A DNA stretch of 64,000 nt, taken from Sandaracinaceae bacterium (GTDB taxonomy: Bacteria > Myxococcota_A > Polyangia > Polyangiales > Sandaracinaceae). The translations under genes and the position numbers were made by a program. Positions 56,108-64,000 of the stretch are shown here, in pieces. The stretch is taken from positions 62,001 to 126,000 of the forward strand of contig JACKEC010000025.1 in the NCBI GenBank assembly GCA_020633195.1, in the 5' to 3' direction. Within the stretch, counting starts at the first letter, position 1. Every line of letters starts with the position of its first letter. Below the pieces are notes generated by a model. It worked only from the letters and a program-made list of their open reading frames with translations, searched no databases and was not told the DNA's origin.

Positions 56108-56704
56108 ATGCATGTCATGCACGCCGAGGTGGGCTGGATCGAGGTGATCTGTGGCCCGATGTTCAGTGGCAAGAGCGAGGAATTGATCCGCCGCCTGCGC
56201 CGCGCGCAGATCGCCCGGCAGCGTGTTCAGGTGTTCAAGCCCGCGATCGATGACCGCTACGCGGAGACGCAGATCGTCAGCCACTCGCGCGCCGCGCTCG
56301 ACGCGCAGCCGGTCGAGACGAGCGCCGAGCTCGCGCGGATGGTGCGCAGCGACACGCGCGTCGTCGGAATCGACGAGGCGCAGTTCTTCGACGACGCGAT
56401 CGTGGAGGTCGTCGAGCGGCTGGCCAACCAGGGGATGCGCGTGGTGCTCGCGGGGCTCGATCAGGACTACACGGGCGCGCCGTTCCGTTGCATGCCGCAG
56501 CTCATGGCGGCCGCCGAGTACGTGACCAAGACGCTCGCGATCTGCACGCGGTGCGGAGCGCCCGCGGGGCGGTCCCAGCGCCTCGTGCCCGACGGCGAGC
56601 AGGTCCTCGTCGGCGCCGTCGAGGCCTACGAGGCGCGGTGCCGTCACTGTCACTCGCCTCGCGCGGAGGCGACGACCCGCGCGCTCTTCGGTGAGAGCTC
56701 GTGA
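56108..56704 (+). CDS. tdk: thymidine kinase (type II)
   Basis: 198 residues from ATG 56108; ATG 56117 is also possible. It phosphorylates thymidine in nucleotide salvage. Motifs are the P-loop 'GPMFSGKSEEL', 'GIDEAQFF' (Walker B-like), 'GLDQDYTGAPF' and two zinc Cys pairs 'CTRCG' and 'CRHCH'. These match the human-type TK1 subfamily common in bacteria. The stop overlaps the GTG of the next gene (GTGA). Confidence 0.96.
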   Translation: MHVMHAEVGWIEVICGPMFSGKSEELIRRLRRAQIARQRVQVFKPAIDDRYAETQIVSHSRAALDAQPVETSAELARMVRSDTRVVGIDEAQFFDDAIVEVVERLANQGMRVVLAGLDQDYTGAPFRCMPQLMAAAEYVTKTLAICTRCGAPAGRSQRLVPDGEQVLVGAVEAYEARCRHCHSPRAEATTRALFGESS

Positions 56705-57435
56705 AGGTCGAGATCCCGCAGCGCGACGCCCCGCACTGGGCCGGCGTGGCCGGGGTCGGAGCGCTCGCGCTCGCCGTCGGCGTGGCGATCGCGTCGTGGG
56801 GGACGACGCGAGACGGGCGCGGGACGGCGAGCACGGACGCGCCGGCGCCGGCGTCGACGGAGCCCGCGAACGCGCCGCCCGCGGAGGACGAGCCGGAAGC
56901 GGATCCGCCCGAGGAGGTGCCCGAGCCCGAGGCCCAGGCCGAGCTCGAGCAGCCCGACCCAGAGGTCGAAGCGCCCCCGGTCGAGCCAACCGAGGTCGAG
57001 CCAACCGAGACGGACGAGACGGACGAGACGGAGCCTCCCGAGGCGGTCGAGCCACCCGCGTCACCGCCGCCGGCGACGCCCCGCACGCCGGGCCGGCTCG
57101 CCGTGCGCCGCGGCCGGATCGCCTACCTGCGCTGCGACGTCGCGTCGGGTCGCGACTGCGCCCGGGACGAGCCGATGGAGCAGGCGGTGTGGACGGCGCT
57201 CGAGGGCCTCGTCGGCTGCGCCTCGGGCCCACGCGCGCCCGGGCACGCGGACCTGCGCCTCGACTACCGTGGCGACGCGGCGCCGATCGTGGAGTGGCGG
57301 GACACCTACGGGGACGAGGTCGCGCGCCTCGACCGCGACGCCGTGCTGGGCTGCCTGACCAGCTCGCTCGCGGCGACGCGCCGGACGATCGCGACCGAGC
57401 GGCTCCTCGTGTCGTTCCGCTTCTCTCTGGAGTGA
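56701..57435 (+). CDS. single-pass membrane protein with Pro/Glu linker and AgmX/TonB-like C-terminal domain
   Basis: 244 residues from GTG 56701. One membrane helix (about 14-34, 'GVAGVGALALAVGVAIASW'), then about 100 residues of Pro/Glu/Asp. The C-terminal domain (about 140-244) contains 'GRIAYLRCDVA', 'WTALEGLVGC' and 'LDRDAVLGCL', a pattern like the AgmX/PglI C-terminal or TonB-like domains of gliding and energy-coupling proteins. Translationally coupled to tdk. Function unknown. Confidence 0.75.
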   Translation: MKVEIPQRDAPHWAGVAGVGALALAVGVAIASWGTTRDGRGTASTDAPAPASTEPANAPPAEDEPEADPPEEVPEPEAQAELEQPDPEVEAPPVEPTEVEPTETDETDETEPPEAVEPPASPPPATPRTPGRLAVRRGRIAYLRCDVASGRDCARDEPMEQAVWTALEGLVGCASGPRAPGHADLRLDYRGDAAPIVEWRDTYGDEVARLDRDAVLGCLTSSLAATRRTIATERLLVSFRFSLE

Positions 57436-57653
57436 CTCTTTGGAGTGAGTCGGCTCACCGGCGACTCGGTCCGCGTGCGCACTTCGAGGGGGACGCGGCA
57501 TCGTCGCGGTCGCGGCGCGGCAGTTTGCCGCGGCGACCTTGCGTATCGGGGTGCGGCGCGGCTGCGCGCGAGCGCGGCTGGGCGCGCGTGTGAGGAACGG
57601 CACGTCCTCTGCACTGGGGCACACCGTCTCGTCCAACCCCCGTGGAGGATCCG

Positions 57654-58463
57654 ATGCTCAGCTCCCGCCCCGACAGCCTCGACTGCTACCGGCGTGACTT
57701 GCGGACCGTCACCCCGCTCGATGGGGACGCCGAGCTCGACCTCGCGCGTCGATGGCGCGCGGGCGACGACCGCGCGGGCGCCGAGCTCGTCGAGGCCAGC
57801 CTCCCGTTCGTCATCAAGGTCGCCAAGGAGTACCGGCGCTGGGGGGTGCCGATGGAGGACCTGATCCAACAGGGCAACCTCGGGCTCCTCAAGGCCGCCG
57901 CCAAGTTCGATCCCGATCAGGGCTGCCGCCTCATCACCTACGCCGTCTACTGGATCCGCGCCGAGATCCGCGAGTACGTGGTGCGCAGCTACCGGATCGT
58001 CCGGCTCGGCTCGACGCGCACGGAGCGCAAGGCGATGCGGCTCTACCGCCGCGACGGTCTCGAGACGCTCGAGCAGCTCGTCGCGCAGAGCGGGATGCCG
58101 CTCGAGCGCGCCAAGAAGCTGTGGCCGATCCTCACCCAGCGCGACTTCGCGCTCGACGCGAGCACCGACGAGCGGAGCTCCGCGGTGGGTCGCCTCGACT
58201 CCGGCGCCGCCAACCCGGAGGAGCTCCTCTCCCGGGCCGAGAAGATCCGCGGCGTGCGCGCGAAGCTGGGCGCGGCGCTCGAGTCGCTGTCGGCTCGCGA
58301 GCGCCAGATCGTCGAGGCGAGGCTGCTCACGGAGACCCCTCGTACCCTCGCCGCGATCGGTGAGGAGATGGGCGTCAGCAAGGAGCGCGTGCGGCAGCTC
58401 GAGGCCCGCGCGTGCGGCAAGCTGCGCGGCGCGCTCGCCGAGTACCACCCGCTCGCGGCCTGA
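57654..58463 (+). CDS. RNA polymerase sigma factor, RpoH (sigma32) type
   Basis: 269 residues from ATG 57654; GGAGG at 57644-57648 lies 5 bases ahead, so the in-frame GTG at 57642 inside that site is less likely. Region 2 has 'PFVIKVAKEYRRWGVPMEDLIQQGNLGLLKA' features in order, with 'LITYAVYWIRAEI' (2.4). Region 4 has 'LTETPRTLAAIGEEMGVSKERVRQLEARA'. Region 1.1 is absent. The order and 'RTERKAMRLYRR' (RpoH box-like 'QRKLFF' position) suggest an alternative heat-shock-type factor. Convergent with a kinase gene. Confidence 0.88.
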   Translation: MLSSRPDSLDCYRRDLRTVTPLDGDAELDLARRWRAGDDRAGAELVEASLPFVIKVAKEYRRWGVPMEDLIQQGNLGLLKAAAKFDPDQGCRLITYAVYWIRAEIREYVVRSYRIVRLGSTRTERKAMRLYRRDGLETLEQLVAQSGMPLERAKKLWPILTQRDFALDASTDERSSAVGRLDSGAANPEELLSRAEKIRGVRAKLGAALESLSARERQIVEARLLTETPRTLAAIGEEMGVSKERVRQLEARACGKLRGALAEYHPLAA

Positions 58464-58473
58464 TCGCCGAGGA

Positions 58474-59349
58474 TCAGGGGCTGACGCTCAGGAGCGCGCG
58501 GGCGAGCTGCGCGGCGTTGTCGAAGCGGTCGTCGCGCTCCGTCGCGAGGGCGCGCATCAGGACCCCTTCGAACGCCTCGGAGAGCTCGGGGCGGTGCGCT
58601 CGCACGGGGGTCGGCGTCGTCGTGACCGTCGCGATCATCAGGTCCATGCCGGTCGTGCCTTCGACGGGCAGCGCGCCGGTGAGCATCTCGTAGAGCGTCA
58701 CGCCGAGCGCGTAGACGTCGATGCGCGGGTCGAGGTCGGGCAGGCCCCGGGCCTGCTCCGGAGCCATGTAGCCCGGGGTGCCCACGGCGACGCGCCCCGC
58801 GGTGAGCGGGACCCGCGGCCGCGTCGGTCGCGCCAGCCCGAAGTCGATGATCTTGGGCACGAGGCGCCCCTCGGCGCGATGCAGGACCACGTTCTGCGGT
58901 TTGATGTCCCGGTGAAGGATCGCCGCCTCGTGGACCGCCTCGAGCCCGCGCGCGACGTCGGCCACGATCGAGACGCCCCAGCTCGGATCGCAGGGGCGCC
59001 CGCCGCACGCGTCGAACAGCGTCTCGCCCTCGAGGCGCTCGAGCACGAGGTAGGCCTCGCCCGTCACGTCGTCGGTCCCGCTCGCGATGAGCCGGCACAC
59101 GTTCTCGTGGCTCACCGACGCGAGGGTCTCGGCCTCGCGCAAGAAACGTTGCAGCGCGAGGTCGGCGTCGGGGCCGTCGAAGCCCTCCTCGTGGACCTTG
59201 AGCACGACCGGCGTGCCGGTGATCTCGTCGAACGCCGCCCAGGCGCTCCCCATCGCGCCGAGGCCGAGCAGCTGGCCCAGCCGGTAGCGCTCCCCGACGA
59301 GCCGCGTGACGCGCTCGGCGGCGAACTCCTCGGAGCTCGTGCGTTGCAT
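58474..59349 (-). CDS. Ser/Thr protein kinase, soluble
   Basis: 291 residues from ATG 59349; an in-frame GTG at 59418 adds 23 residues but would leave only 38 bp to the divergent gene. The kinase domain fills the protein: 'LGLGAMGSAWAAFD', Lys in 'VVLKVHEEG', 'HRDIKPQN', 'DFGLARP', 'GTPGYMAPEQ' and 'DVYALGVTLYEMLTG'. No sensor, membrane or extra domain. It probably relies on partner proteins for input. Convergent with the sigma-factor gene 10 bp away. Confidence 0.92.
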   Translation of the reverse strand: MQRTSSEEFAAERVTRLVGERYRLGQLLGLGAMGSAWAAFDEITGTPVVLKVHEEGFDGPDADLALQRFLREAETLASVSHENVCRLIASGTDDVTGEAYLVLERLEGETLFDACGGRPCDPSWGVSIVADVARGLEAVHEAAILHRDIKPQNVVLHRAEGRLVPKIIDFGLARPTRPRVPLTAGRVAVGTPGYMAPEQARGLPDLDPRIDVYALGVTLYEMLTGALPVEGTTGMDLMIATVTTTPTPVRAHRPELSEAFEGVLMRALATERDDRFDNAAQLARALLSVSP

Positions 59350-59456
59350 GGAGCGCGGAGCATTGAGCGCGCGCCCGCCGCTGTCCAACGGACCGCGGCG
59401 GAGGAGGTCGAGGAGCACCTCGCCGTCGGCGGCTCGACCCTCTAGGCTCTGCCGCG

Positions 59457-61405
59457 ATGGCGGACCGGGGGGACGGCTGGAGGAAGGCGCTCTGGTTGCT
59501 GGCGGTGGTGCCGTTCGCGATCGCGTTCTTCTGGCTGACCGGCGAGCCGTCGTCGCCCGAGCACGTCGCGGGGAGCGGCGGCGAGGGCACCGGCGGGGAG
59601 GCGGCGTCTGGCGCCGCGAGGGGCGCCGACGCGGGCGTCGCGCCGAGCGCGGAGGGGCTCCGAGACGCGGGGCCCGAGAGGACGTGGAACGCGGCTCCCA
59701 TCCGTCTCAGCGAGCCGACGATCCGGCGTGACCCGAACGTGGCCTCGGGCGCGCTCGCGGGGACCGTGCGGGCGTGGGGGAGCGGTCGCGGCATCGAGGG
59801 CGCCGAGCTGACGTTCGAGCACGACGGCCACGCGACCACGGTGACGAGCGGCGCCGACGGCGGGTTCGAGCTGGTCGCCGGCGAGCCCGGCGAGCACGTG
59901 ATGGCGCTCGCGCTCGCGCCCGGCTTCCTGCCGTTCGCGCCCGAGTGGGGGCACAGCCCGGTGCGGTTCACGGCGCGGCCGGGGGTGCGGGTCGAGGGCG
60001 TGGTGGTCTACCTCGTCGACGAGATCCGCTACGTGGTCGAGGTGGTCGACGCCGATGGGGAGCCGGTCGCCGGCGCCTCGGTGCGGGTCTTCGGGGCGGA
60101 GCGCGGCGAGCGCACGCTCGCGCCCCTCACGGAGACGTACGCCACCGGCGAGGACGGCACCGTCGCGATCACCGCGCCGGACGACGCGGTGCTCGAGGCC
60201 CGCCACCCCGAGGCGGGGCGCGGTCGGGCGCGCGTCGACACCGGCGTCCAGGTCTCGCGGCGCGCTCGGATCGCGCTGTCCACGGAGGTGCCGCCCGAGC
60301 GGGCGGGGACCGAGCCATCGCGGGTCGGGCCGTCGACGGCGAGGGGGCACCCGTCCCCGACGCCCGCGTGCTCGCGCGCTTCGACGTACCCGGGGAGCTC
60401 CACCCGGAGCGCGGCGCCACCACTGGAGACGACGGCGCGTTCGTGCTCGAGGGGCTCGACGAGGGCCGCTACGAGCTCACCGCGACGGCGCCCGGTCGGG
60501 CTCGCGGCCGCGCGGTCGCGGCGGCGGGGGCCGAGGGCGTCGCGATCGAGCTCGCCGCGGAGGGCCGCGTCCGGGTGCGGGTCCTCGACGTCGACGGCGA
60601 GCCGGTCGCGGCCGCGACCATCGTCGTCGAGCGAGCGATGGGCGATCTCGAGCAGGAGACCCTCGCGGTCGTCTCGGGCTACGACGCCGAGGGCGCGTTC
60701 GACGTGGGCGGGCTCCCGCTCGGGCCATGCCGCGTGGTCGCCGTCGCGCCCGGGTTCGCGGCGTCCGAGCCCGTCTCCGCGATCGCGGCGGCGGATCCGC
60801 GACCAACGGAGGTCCGCGTCGGCCGGGGCGGCACGATCCTCGGGCGCGTCGTCTCCGGCTCCGACGGACACCCGATCGAGGGCGCGCGGGTCACCCTCGA
60901 GGGCCGCCTCGGCGCGAGCAGCAGCGCCGTGCCCGTGTCGTCGAGCGCGCTCACCGACGCGGACGGTCGCTTCGAGCTCTCCGGCGCGCCGCCCGGCGTC
61001 GGCTCCGTCGTCGCCTGGGCCGCCGATCACCACGGCCGGGTGCGCAGCGGCATCGCGATCGCGGAGCGCGTGCGCGTGGACATCGGCACCCTGGACCTCA
61101 GCCCCGTCGAGGACGGCGAGGAGCCGCGCATCGAGCTCGCGGGGATCGGCGCCGTCCTCTCGGCTGATCAAGACGTCTTGCGGATCGGCCGCGTCGTCGA
61201 CGGCGGCGGCGCGGCCGAGGTCGGCCTCGGCGCGGGCGACGCGATCCTGCGCATCGACGGCGCGCCGGTCGGCGGGCTCGGGTTCGGTGGCTCCATCGAG
61301 CGCATCCGCGGGCCCGAGGGCACCAGCGTGCGGCTCGAGGTCCGCCGCGCCGGCGCCGAGCAGAGCGAGATCATCGCGGTGCCGCGCCGCCGCATCCGGG
61401 CCTGA
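59457..61405 (+). CDS. carboxypeptidase-regulatory-like / PDZ membrane protein, frameshifted
   Basis: Two frames make one protein: 59457 to about 60305, then the -1 frame to 61405 (about 649 residues if joined). The N-terminal anchor is 'ALWLLAVVPFAIAFFWL'. Several Ig-like carboxypeptidase-regulatory domains follow ('LAGTVRAWGSGRGIEGAELT', 'VRVLDVDGEPVAAATIV', 'ILGRVVSGSDGHPIEGARVT'). The C-terminus is a PDZ domain ('GGGAAEVGLGAGDAILRIDG'). The break is in the G-run 60305-60308, where one extra G would restore the frame. Real mutation, sequencing error or slippage cannot be told apart from here. Probably periplasmic. Confidence 0.75.
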
Positions 61406-61442
61406 CGGCCGGGCCCCGACCATCGCCCGCTCGCCCGTTCGC

Positions 61443-61557
61443 GAAATTTCGCGCCAAGCGCGCGAAGGGAGCCAAGGCTTCCGCGCTCGCCTCGAGGCTG
61501 CGCATCGATAGAAGAAACCTCTTTGCCCCCTTTCGCGCCCTTCGCGCGAAATTCCAC
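61443..61557. repeat. imperfect inverted repeat around AATTTCGCGC
   Basis: The words AATTTCGCGC with CGCGCGAAGGGAG (from about 61444) recur inverted near 61520-61555. The left arm reads into a purine run, and the right arm is its near-complement. Between the PDZ gene and DUF2277, with no gene inside. It could also act as a two-way terminator. Confidence 0.5.
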
Positions 61558-61580
61558 CACCGCGAGGCGTGGGTCAGCCG

Positions 61581-61877
61581 TCAGTCGGTCCCGTAGCGCG
61601 CGCGGAGCTGGGCCTCGCGCTTCTGACCGCGCTCCTTGGCGCGCAGCTTCTCTTCCTCGCGATCGCGAGGCGGCGCGCTGGTCTCGAGCTCCTCGTGGAG
61701 GAGCTTGGTGGTGATCTCCGTGATCGCGTCGACGGCGCGCTCGAAGGCCTCGCGGTTCGCCTGCGAGGGCTTGGTCATGCCGCTGACCTTGCGCACGTAC
61801 TGGAGTGCCGACGCGCGGATCTCCTCCTCCGTGGCGGGCGGCTCGAAGTGGTAGAGGAGCTTGATGTTCCGACACAT
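61581..61877 (-). CDS. DUF2277 family protein
   Basis: 98 residues. It begins 'MCRNIKLLYHFEPPATEEEI', the hallmark of DUF2277, and continues 'ASALQYVRKVSG' and 'SAPPRDREEEK' before a Lys/Arg/Glu-rich tail. The role of the family is unknown. It follows the small lipoprotein gene by three bases, so the two are probably co-transcribed. Confidence 0.92.
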   Translation of the reverse strand: MCRNIKLLYHFEPPATEEEIRASALQYVRKVSGMTKPSQANREAFERAVDAITEITTKLLHEELETSAPPRDREEEKLRAKERGQKREAQLRARYGTD

Positions 61878-61880
61878 GGC

Positions 61881-62042
61881 CTAGCCTCCATCTGGCGCGT
61901 AGCAGCGCGCGAGGGGGACCTCGCAGCGCAGATCGGGCGGGCAGTCCTCGTCGGTCGCGCACTCGAACACGCCGTCGGGGATCGAGGGCGTGCAGCCGAG
62001 CGAGGCGAAGAGGATCCCGAGGACGACGAGCGCGCGGGTCAT
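61881..62042 (-). CDS. small lipoprotein
   Basis: 53 residues from ATG 62042. Signal peptide with a lipobox (FASLGC, Cys17), then a short cysteine-rich part with 'CATDEDCPPDLRCE', a motif frequent in the cysteine-rich lipoproteins of this group. Divergent from the heme-like lipoprotein gene with 31 bp between. Function unknown. Confidence 0.7.
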   Translation of the reverse strand: MTRALVVLGILFASLGCTPSIPDGVFECATDEDCPPDLRCEVPLARCYAPDGG

Positions 62043-62073
62043 GCGCGGAGGATAGCTGCTATCCTCCCGTCCG

Positions 62074-63213
62074 ATGTACCGCTGGCTTGTCCTCGGGGCG
62101 CTGTGCACGTCGGGTTGTCTACCGAGCCCCGGTCCCTGCGACCAGAACGCGGCGCTCGAGCTGGTCTACACCGAGGACGGGCTCCCCGCGTTCGCGGGGC
62201 AGGCGGTGATGCAGACGAGCTGCGGCAACGGCGGCTTCTGCCACTCGGACGGCATCGCGGCCGAGGATCGCTTCGGAGCGCCCGCGGGGTTGGGGTTCGA
62301 CGTGAGCCTCGCCTCGACGACCCGCAGCGCGGACCCCGTCGCGTCCGAGCGGCTCCGGACCCACACGGTCCGAGCGCTCAACATGCGCGGCTCCATCCTC
62401 GCGCAGGTGCAGGGCGAGCACATGCCGCCCGGGGGTGACGCCGGTGAGCGCTACCGGTGCCAGATCCTCCCGACGACCTGCGGCGAGGCGGTGGGCGATC
62501 TGACCTACGATCGCTTCGCCGACGACGGCACCGCGTCGCGGCTGCCGACGCTGCTCGACGAGGATCCCGCGTCGCGGGCCGAGGCGGAGGACATCCTCCG
62601 GAACTGGCTCAGCTGCGGGACGCCGGTGGTCGAGCGCACCTCGGGGCGGCCGGAGACCAACGTGATCGGCTTCACCGCGGAGCCCTGCGAGCGGAGCTGC
62701 GTCGACGTCACGTGGCCGGCGATCTACGAGAGCATCATCGTCCCGCGCTGCGCCACGTCGGCGTGCCACGGCACGGCGTCGGCGAGCCACCGGCTGGACC
62801 TCGCGGCGGGAGGCGCGGCCGAGGTGTACGGCCGCCTGCTCGATCGGGCGCCGCTCGGGACGGGCTGCGGGGAGATCCCGGCGGCGGGCGATCCCACGCA
62901 GGCGATGGAGCCCGGCTGGCACGTGCCGACGCTGGTGGCTGGCGACGCCGACGGCTCGCTCCTGGTCATGAAGATCGAGGCGGGGTCGGCGCCCGACGTC
63001 TGCGGCGCCCCGATGCCGGGCTCGGGCAGCCCCCTCAGCGACCAGCGCCGCTGCGTCATCCGCGAGTGGGTCGCCTGCGGCGCCTGCCCCGAGGCCGACG
63101 GGGGCGCCTGCGCCGCGTGCCTCGAGACCGCGCGCACCACGTGCAACTCGGATCCCACGGCCGCGCTCGGCTGCATCGAGTCCTCGATGTGCGTCAACCG
63201 CGCGGAGCTGTGA
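62074..63213 (+). CDS. lipoprotein with unusual CX5CH and CX4CH heme-like motifs
   Basis: 379 residues. The lipobox is at Cys15 (TSGC). Two potential heme sites: 'CGNGGFCH' (five residues between the Cys) and 'CATSACH' (four between). Each is followed by a segment like a cytochrome domain ('ILAQVQGEHMPPGGD', 'LVMKIEAGSAPDVCGAPMPG') where Met may be an axial ligand. The C-terminal part has 'CGACPEADGGACAACLE' cysteines. Canonical CxxCH is absent, so heme attachment is uncertain. Likely surface or periplasmic. Confidence 0.78.
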   Translation: MYRWLVLGALCTSGCLPSPGPCDQNAALELVYTEDGLPAFAGQAVMQTSCGNGGFCHSDGIAAEDRFGAPAGLGFDVSLASTTRSADPVASERLRTHTVRALNMRGSILAQVQGEHMPPGGDAGERYRCQILPTTCGEAVGDLTYDRFADDGTASRLPTLLDEDPASRAEAEDILRNWLSCGTPVVERTSGRPETNVIGFTAEPCERSCVDVTWPAIYESIIVPRCATSACHGTASASHRLDLAAGGAAEVYGRLLDRAPLGTGCGEIPAAGDPTQAMEPGWHVPTLVAGDADGSLLVMKIEAGSAPDVCGAPMPGSGSPLSDQRRCVIREWVACGACPEADGGACAACLETARTTCNSDPTAALGCIESSMCVNRAEL

Positions 63214-63248
63214 GCCCCTCGCGCTTGTCGGCTCCTCGCGATTGAGTC

Positions 63249-64000
63249 ATGTCACGGCTGATGCCGGAGCGGCCCACACGCGCGCTGATCGAGGTCCTCG
63301 GAGAGCGCCCCGTCGTGTTCGACGGCGCGATGGGGACGGCGCTGTACGAGCGCGGGGTCCTGTTCACGAACAACTTCGATCAGCAGTCGGTCACGCGGCC
63401 GGACACGATCCGGGCGATCCACCGCGCGCACCTCGAGGCGGGCGCCGAGGTGCTGCTCACCAACACGTTCGGCGGTAACCGCTACCGCCTCGCGTCGCAC
63501 CAGCTCGAGGATCAGGTCGAGGCGATCAACGCGGCGGCCGTCGCCATCGCGCGCGGGGTGGCGGGGAGCAAGGCGTGGGTCGGCGGCTCGATCGGGCCGA
63601 GCGGGACGATCTTCAAGACGGTCCCCGAGTCCGAGAAAGCCAACTTGCGGGCGGCGTTCCGGGACCAGGCGGCGGCGCTCGCCGAGGCGGGCGTCGACAT
63701 GTTCGTGCTCGAGACGTTCCGGCAGCCGGAGGAGCTCGCGCTCGCGATCGAGGGGGCCCGCGCCGGCTCGCGCGGGGCGATCCCGATCCTCGCGAGCGTG
63801 TCGTTCGACGCGTTCGGCACGATGGCCGACGGCACCGGGCCCGAGGAGATGGCCAAGCGCCTCGTCGATCTCGGCGCCGACGCCATCGGGGTGAACTGCG
63901 CCGACGGACCGGCGGGCGTCTACGAGATGGCGACGCGGATGCTCGAGGTCGGCGTGCCCGTCGTCGCGCAGCCCAACGCGGGCCTGCCGCGTCGCGTCGA
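63249..64000 (+). CDS. homocysteine S-methyltransferase (MetH / bifunctional MTHFR type), partial
   Basis: First 250 residues, cut by the window end. Starts at ATG 63249. Motifs of the homocysteine-binding barrel are 'VVFDGAMGTALYERG', 'LEAGAEVLLTNTFGGNRYRL', 'WVGGSIGPSG' and 'IGVNCADG', in which the Cys is one zinc ligand (the other pair lies beyond the window). The early 'LFTNNFDQQSVTRPDTIRAIH' resembles the bifunctional methyltransferase / methylenetetrahydrofolate reductase proteins. It makes methionine from homocysteine. No riboswitch fits in the 35 bp before it. Confidence 0.88.
   Translation, partial: MSRLMPERPTRALIEVLGERPVVFDGAMGTALYERGVLFTNNFDQQSVTRPDTIRAIHRAHLEAGAEVLLTNTFGGNRYRLASHQLEDQVEAINAAAVAIARGVAGSKAWVGGSIGPSGTIFKTVPESEKANLRAAFRDQAAALAEAGVDMFVLETFRQPEELALAIEGARAGSRGAIPILASVSFDAFGTMADGTGPEEMAKRLVDLGADAIGVNCADGPAGVYEMATRMLEVGVPVVAQPNAGLPRRV

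Noticed and set aside
63214..63248. Possible cobalamin or SAM riboswitch before the methyltransferase gene
   Set aside because: Only 35 bases separate the genes, far too short.

Overview
The window looks like a chromosome segment of a myxobacterium, most likely in or near the Sandaracinaceae (order Polyangiales). I infer this from very high GC with a strong G/C third-position bias. Lipoproteins carry Asp-Ala-Gly / Asp-Gly-Gly linkers right after the lipobox, and there are long cysteine-rich DUF4215-type repeats, a MYXO-CTERM-like tail, three Ser/Thr protein kinases, TPR/PEGA membrane proteins and many GTG/TTG starts. No tRNA, rRNA, CRISPR array or prophage was seen.

Layout: 0-16 kb is rich in cell-surface genes. 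It holds a secreted barrel-like protein and two tandem paralogous gene pairs. Each pair is a TPR membrane protein coupled by TGATG to a lipoprotein with a large cysteine-rich repeat array: 13 disintegrin-like 32-residue repeats in one, 15 repeats of 38 residues in the other. After these come a GxxExxY gene between polypurine and polypyrimidine tracts, a bactofilin, a trypsin-like lipoprotein and a 1316-residue DUF4215-repeat lipoprotein ending in a C-type lectin domain. 16-28 kb holds housekeeping and metabolic genes: a PglD-like acetyltransferase, a lipase-like lipoprotein, glutamate dehydrogenase coupled to a receiver/PPDK-N protein, homoserine dehydrogenase, and a prmA-rsmE operon. 27.9-29.9 kb is a scar made of a decayed partial copy of prmA/rsmE, an IS256-type transposase remnant and short repeats.

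30-45 kb contains a two-domain fatty acyl-CoA reductase, a PilB-N/GAF/HEAT protein next to a kinase, a membrane-bound degenerate enhancer-binding protein, an MpaB-type oxygenase, a HugZ-like protein, a second kinase followed by a DUF4388/TPR protein, and a TPR/PEGA protein coupled to a 5'-nucleotidase. 46-64 kb contains a pentaheme cytochrome with TPRs, an ABC-F ATPase, an L,D-transpeptidase / LMW-phosphatase / fructosamine-kinase operon, a PIN-like gene with N-formylglutamate amidohydrolase, thymidine kinase, an RpoH-like sigma factor, a third kinase, a frameshifted PDZ protein, DUF2277, a lipoprotein with unusual heme-like motifs, and the start of a homocysteine methyltransferase that runs off the window.

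The most original candidate system is the duplicated TPR/lipoprotein cassette at 1.4-8.0 kb. Both copies keep nearly identical promoters, leaders, inner-membrane partners and lipoprotein anchors, but they display completely different repeat ectodomains.
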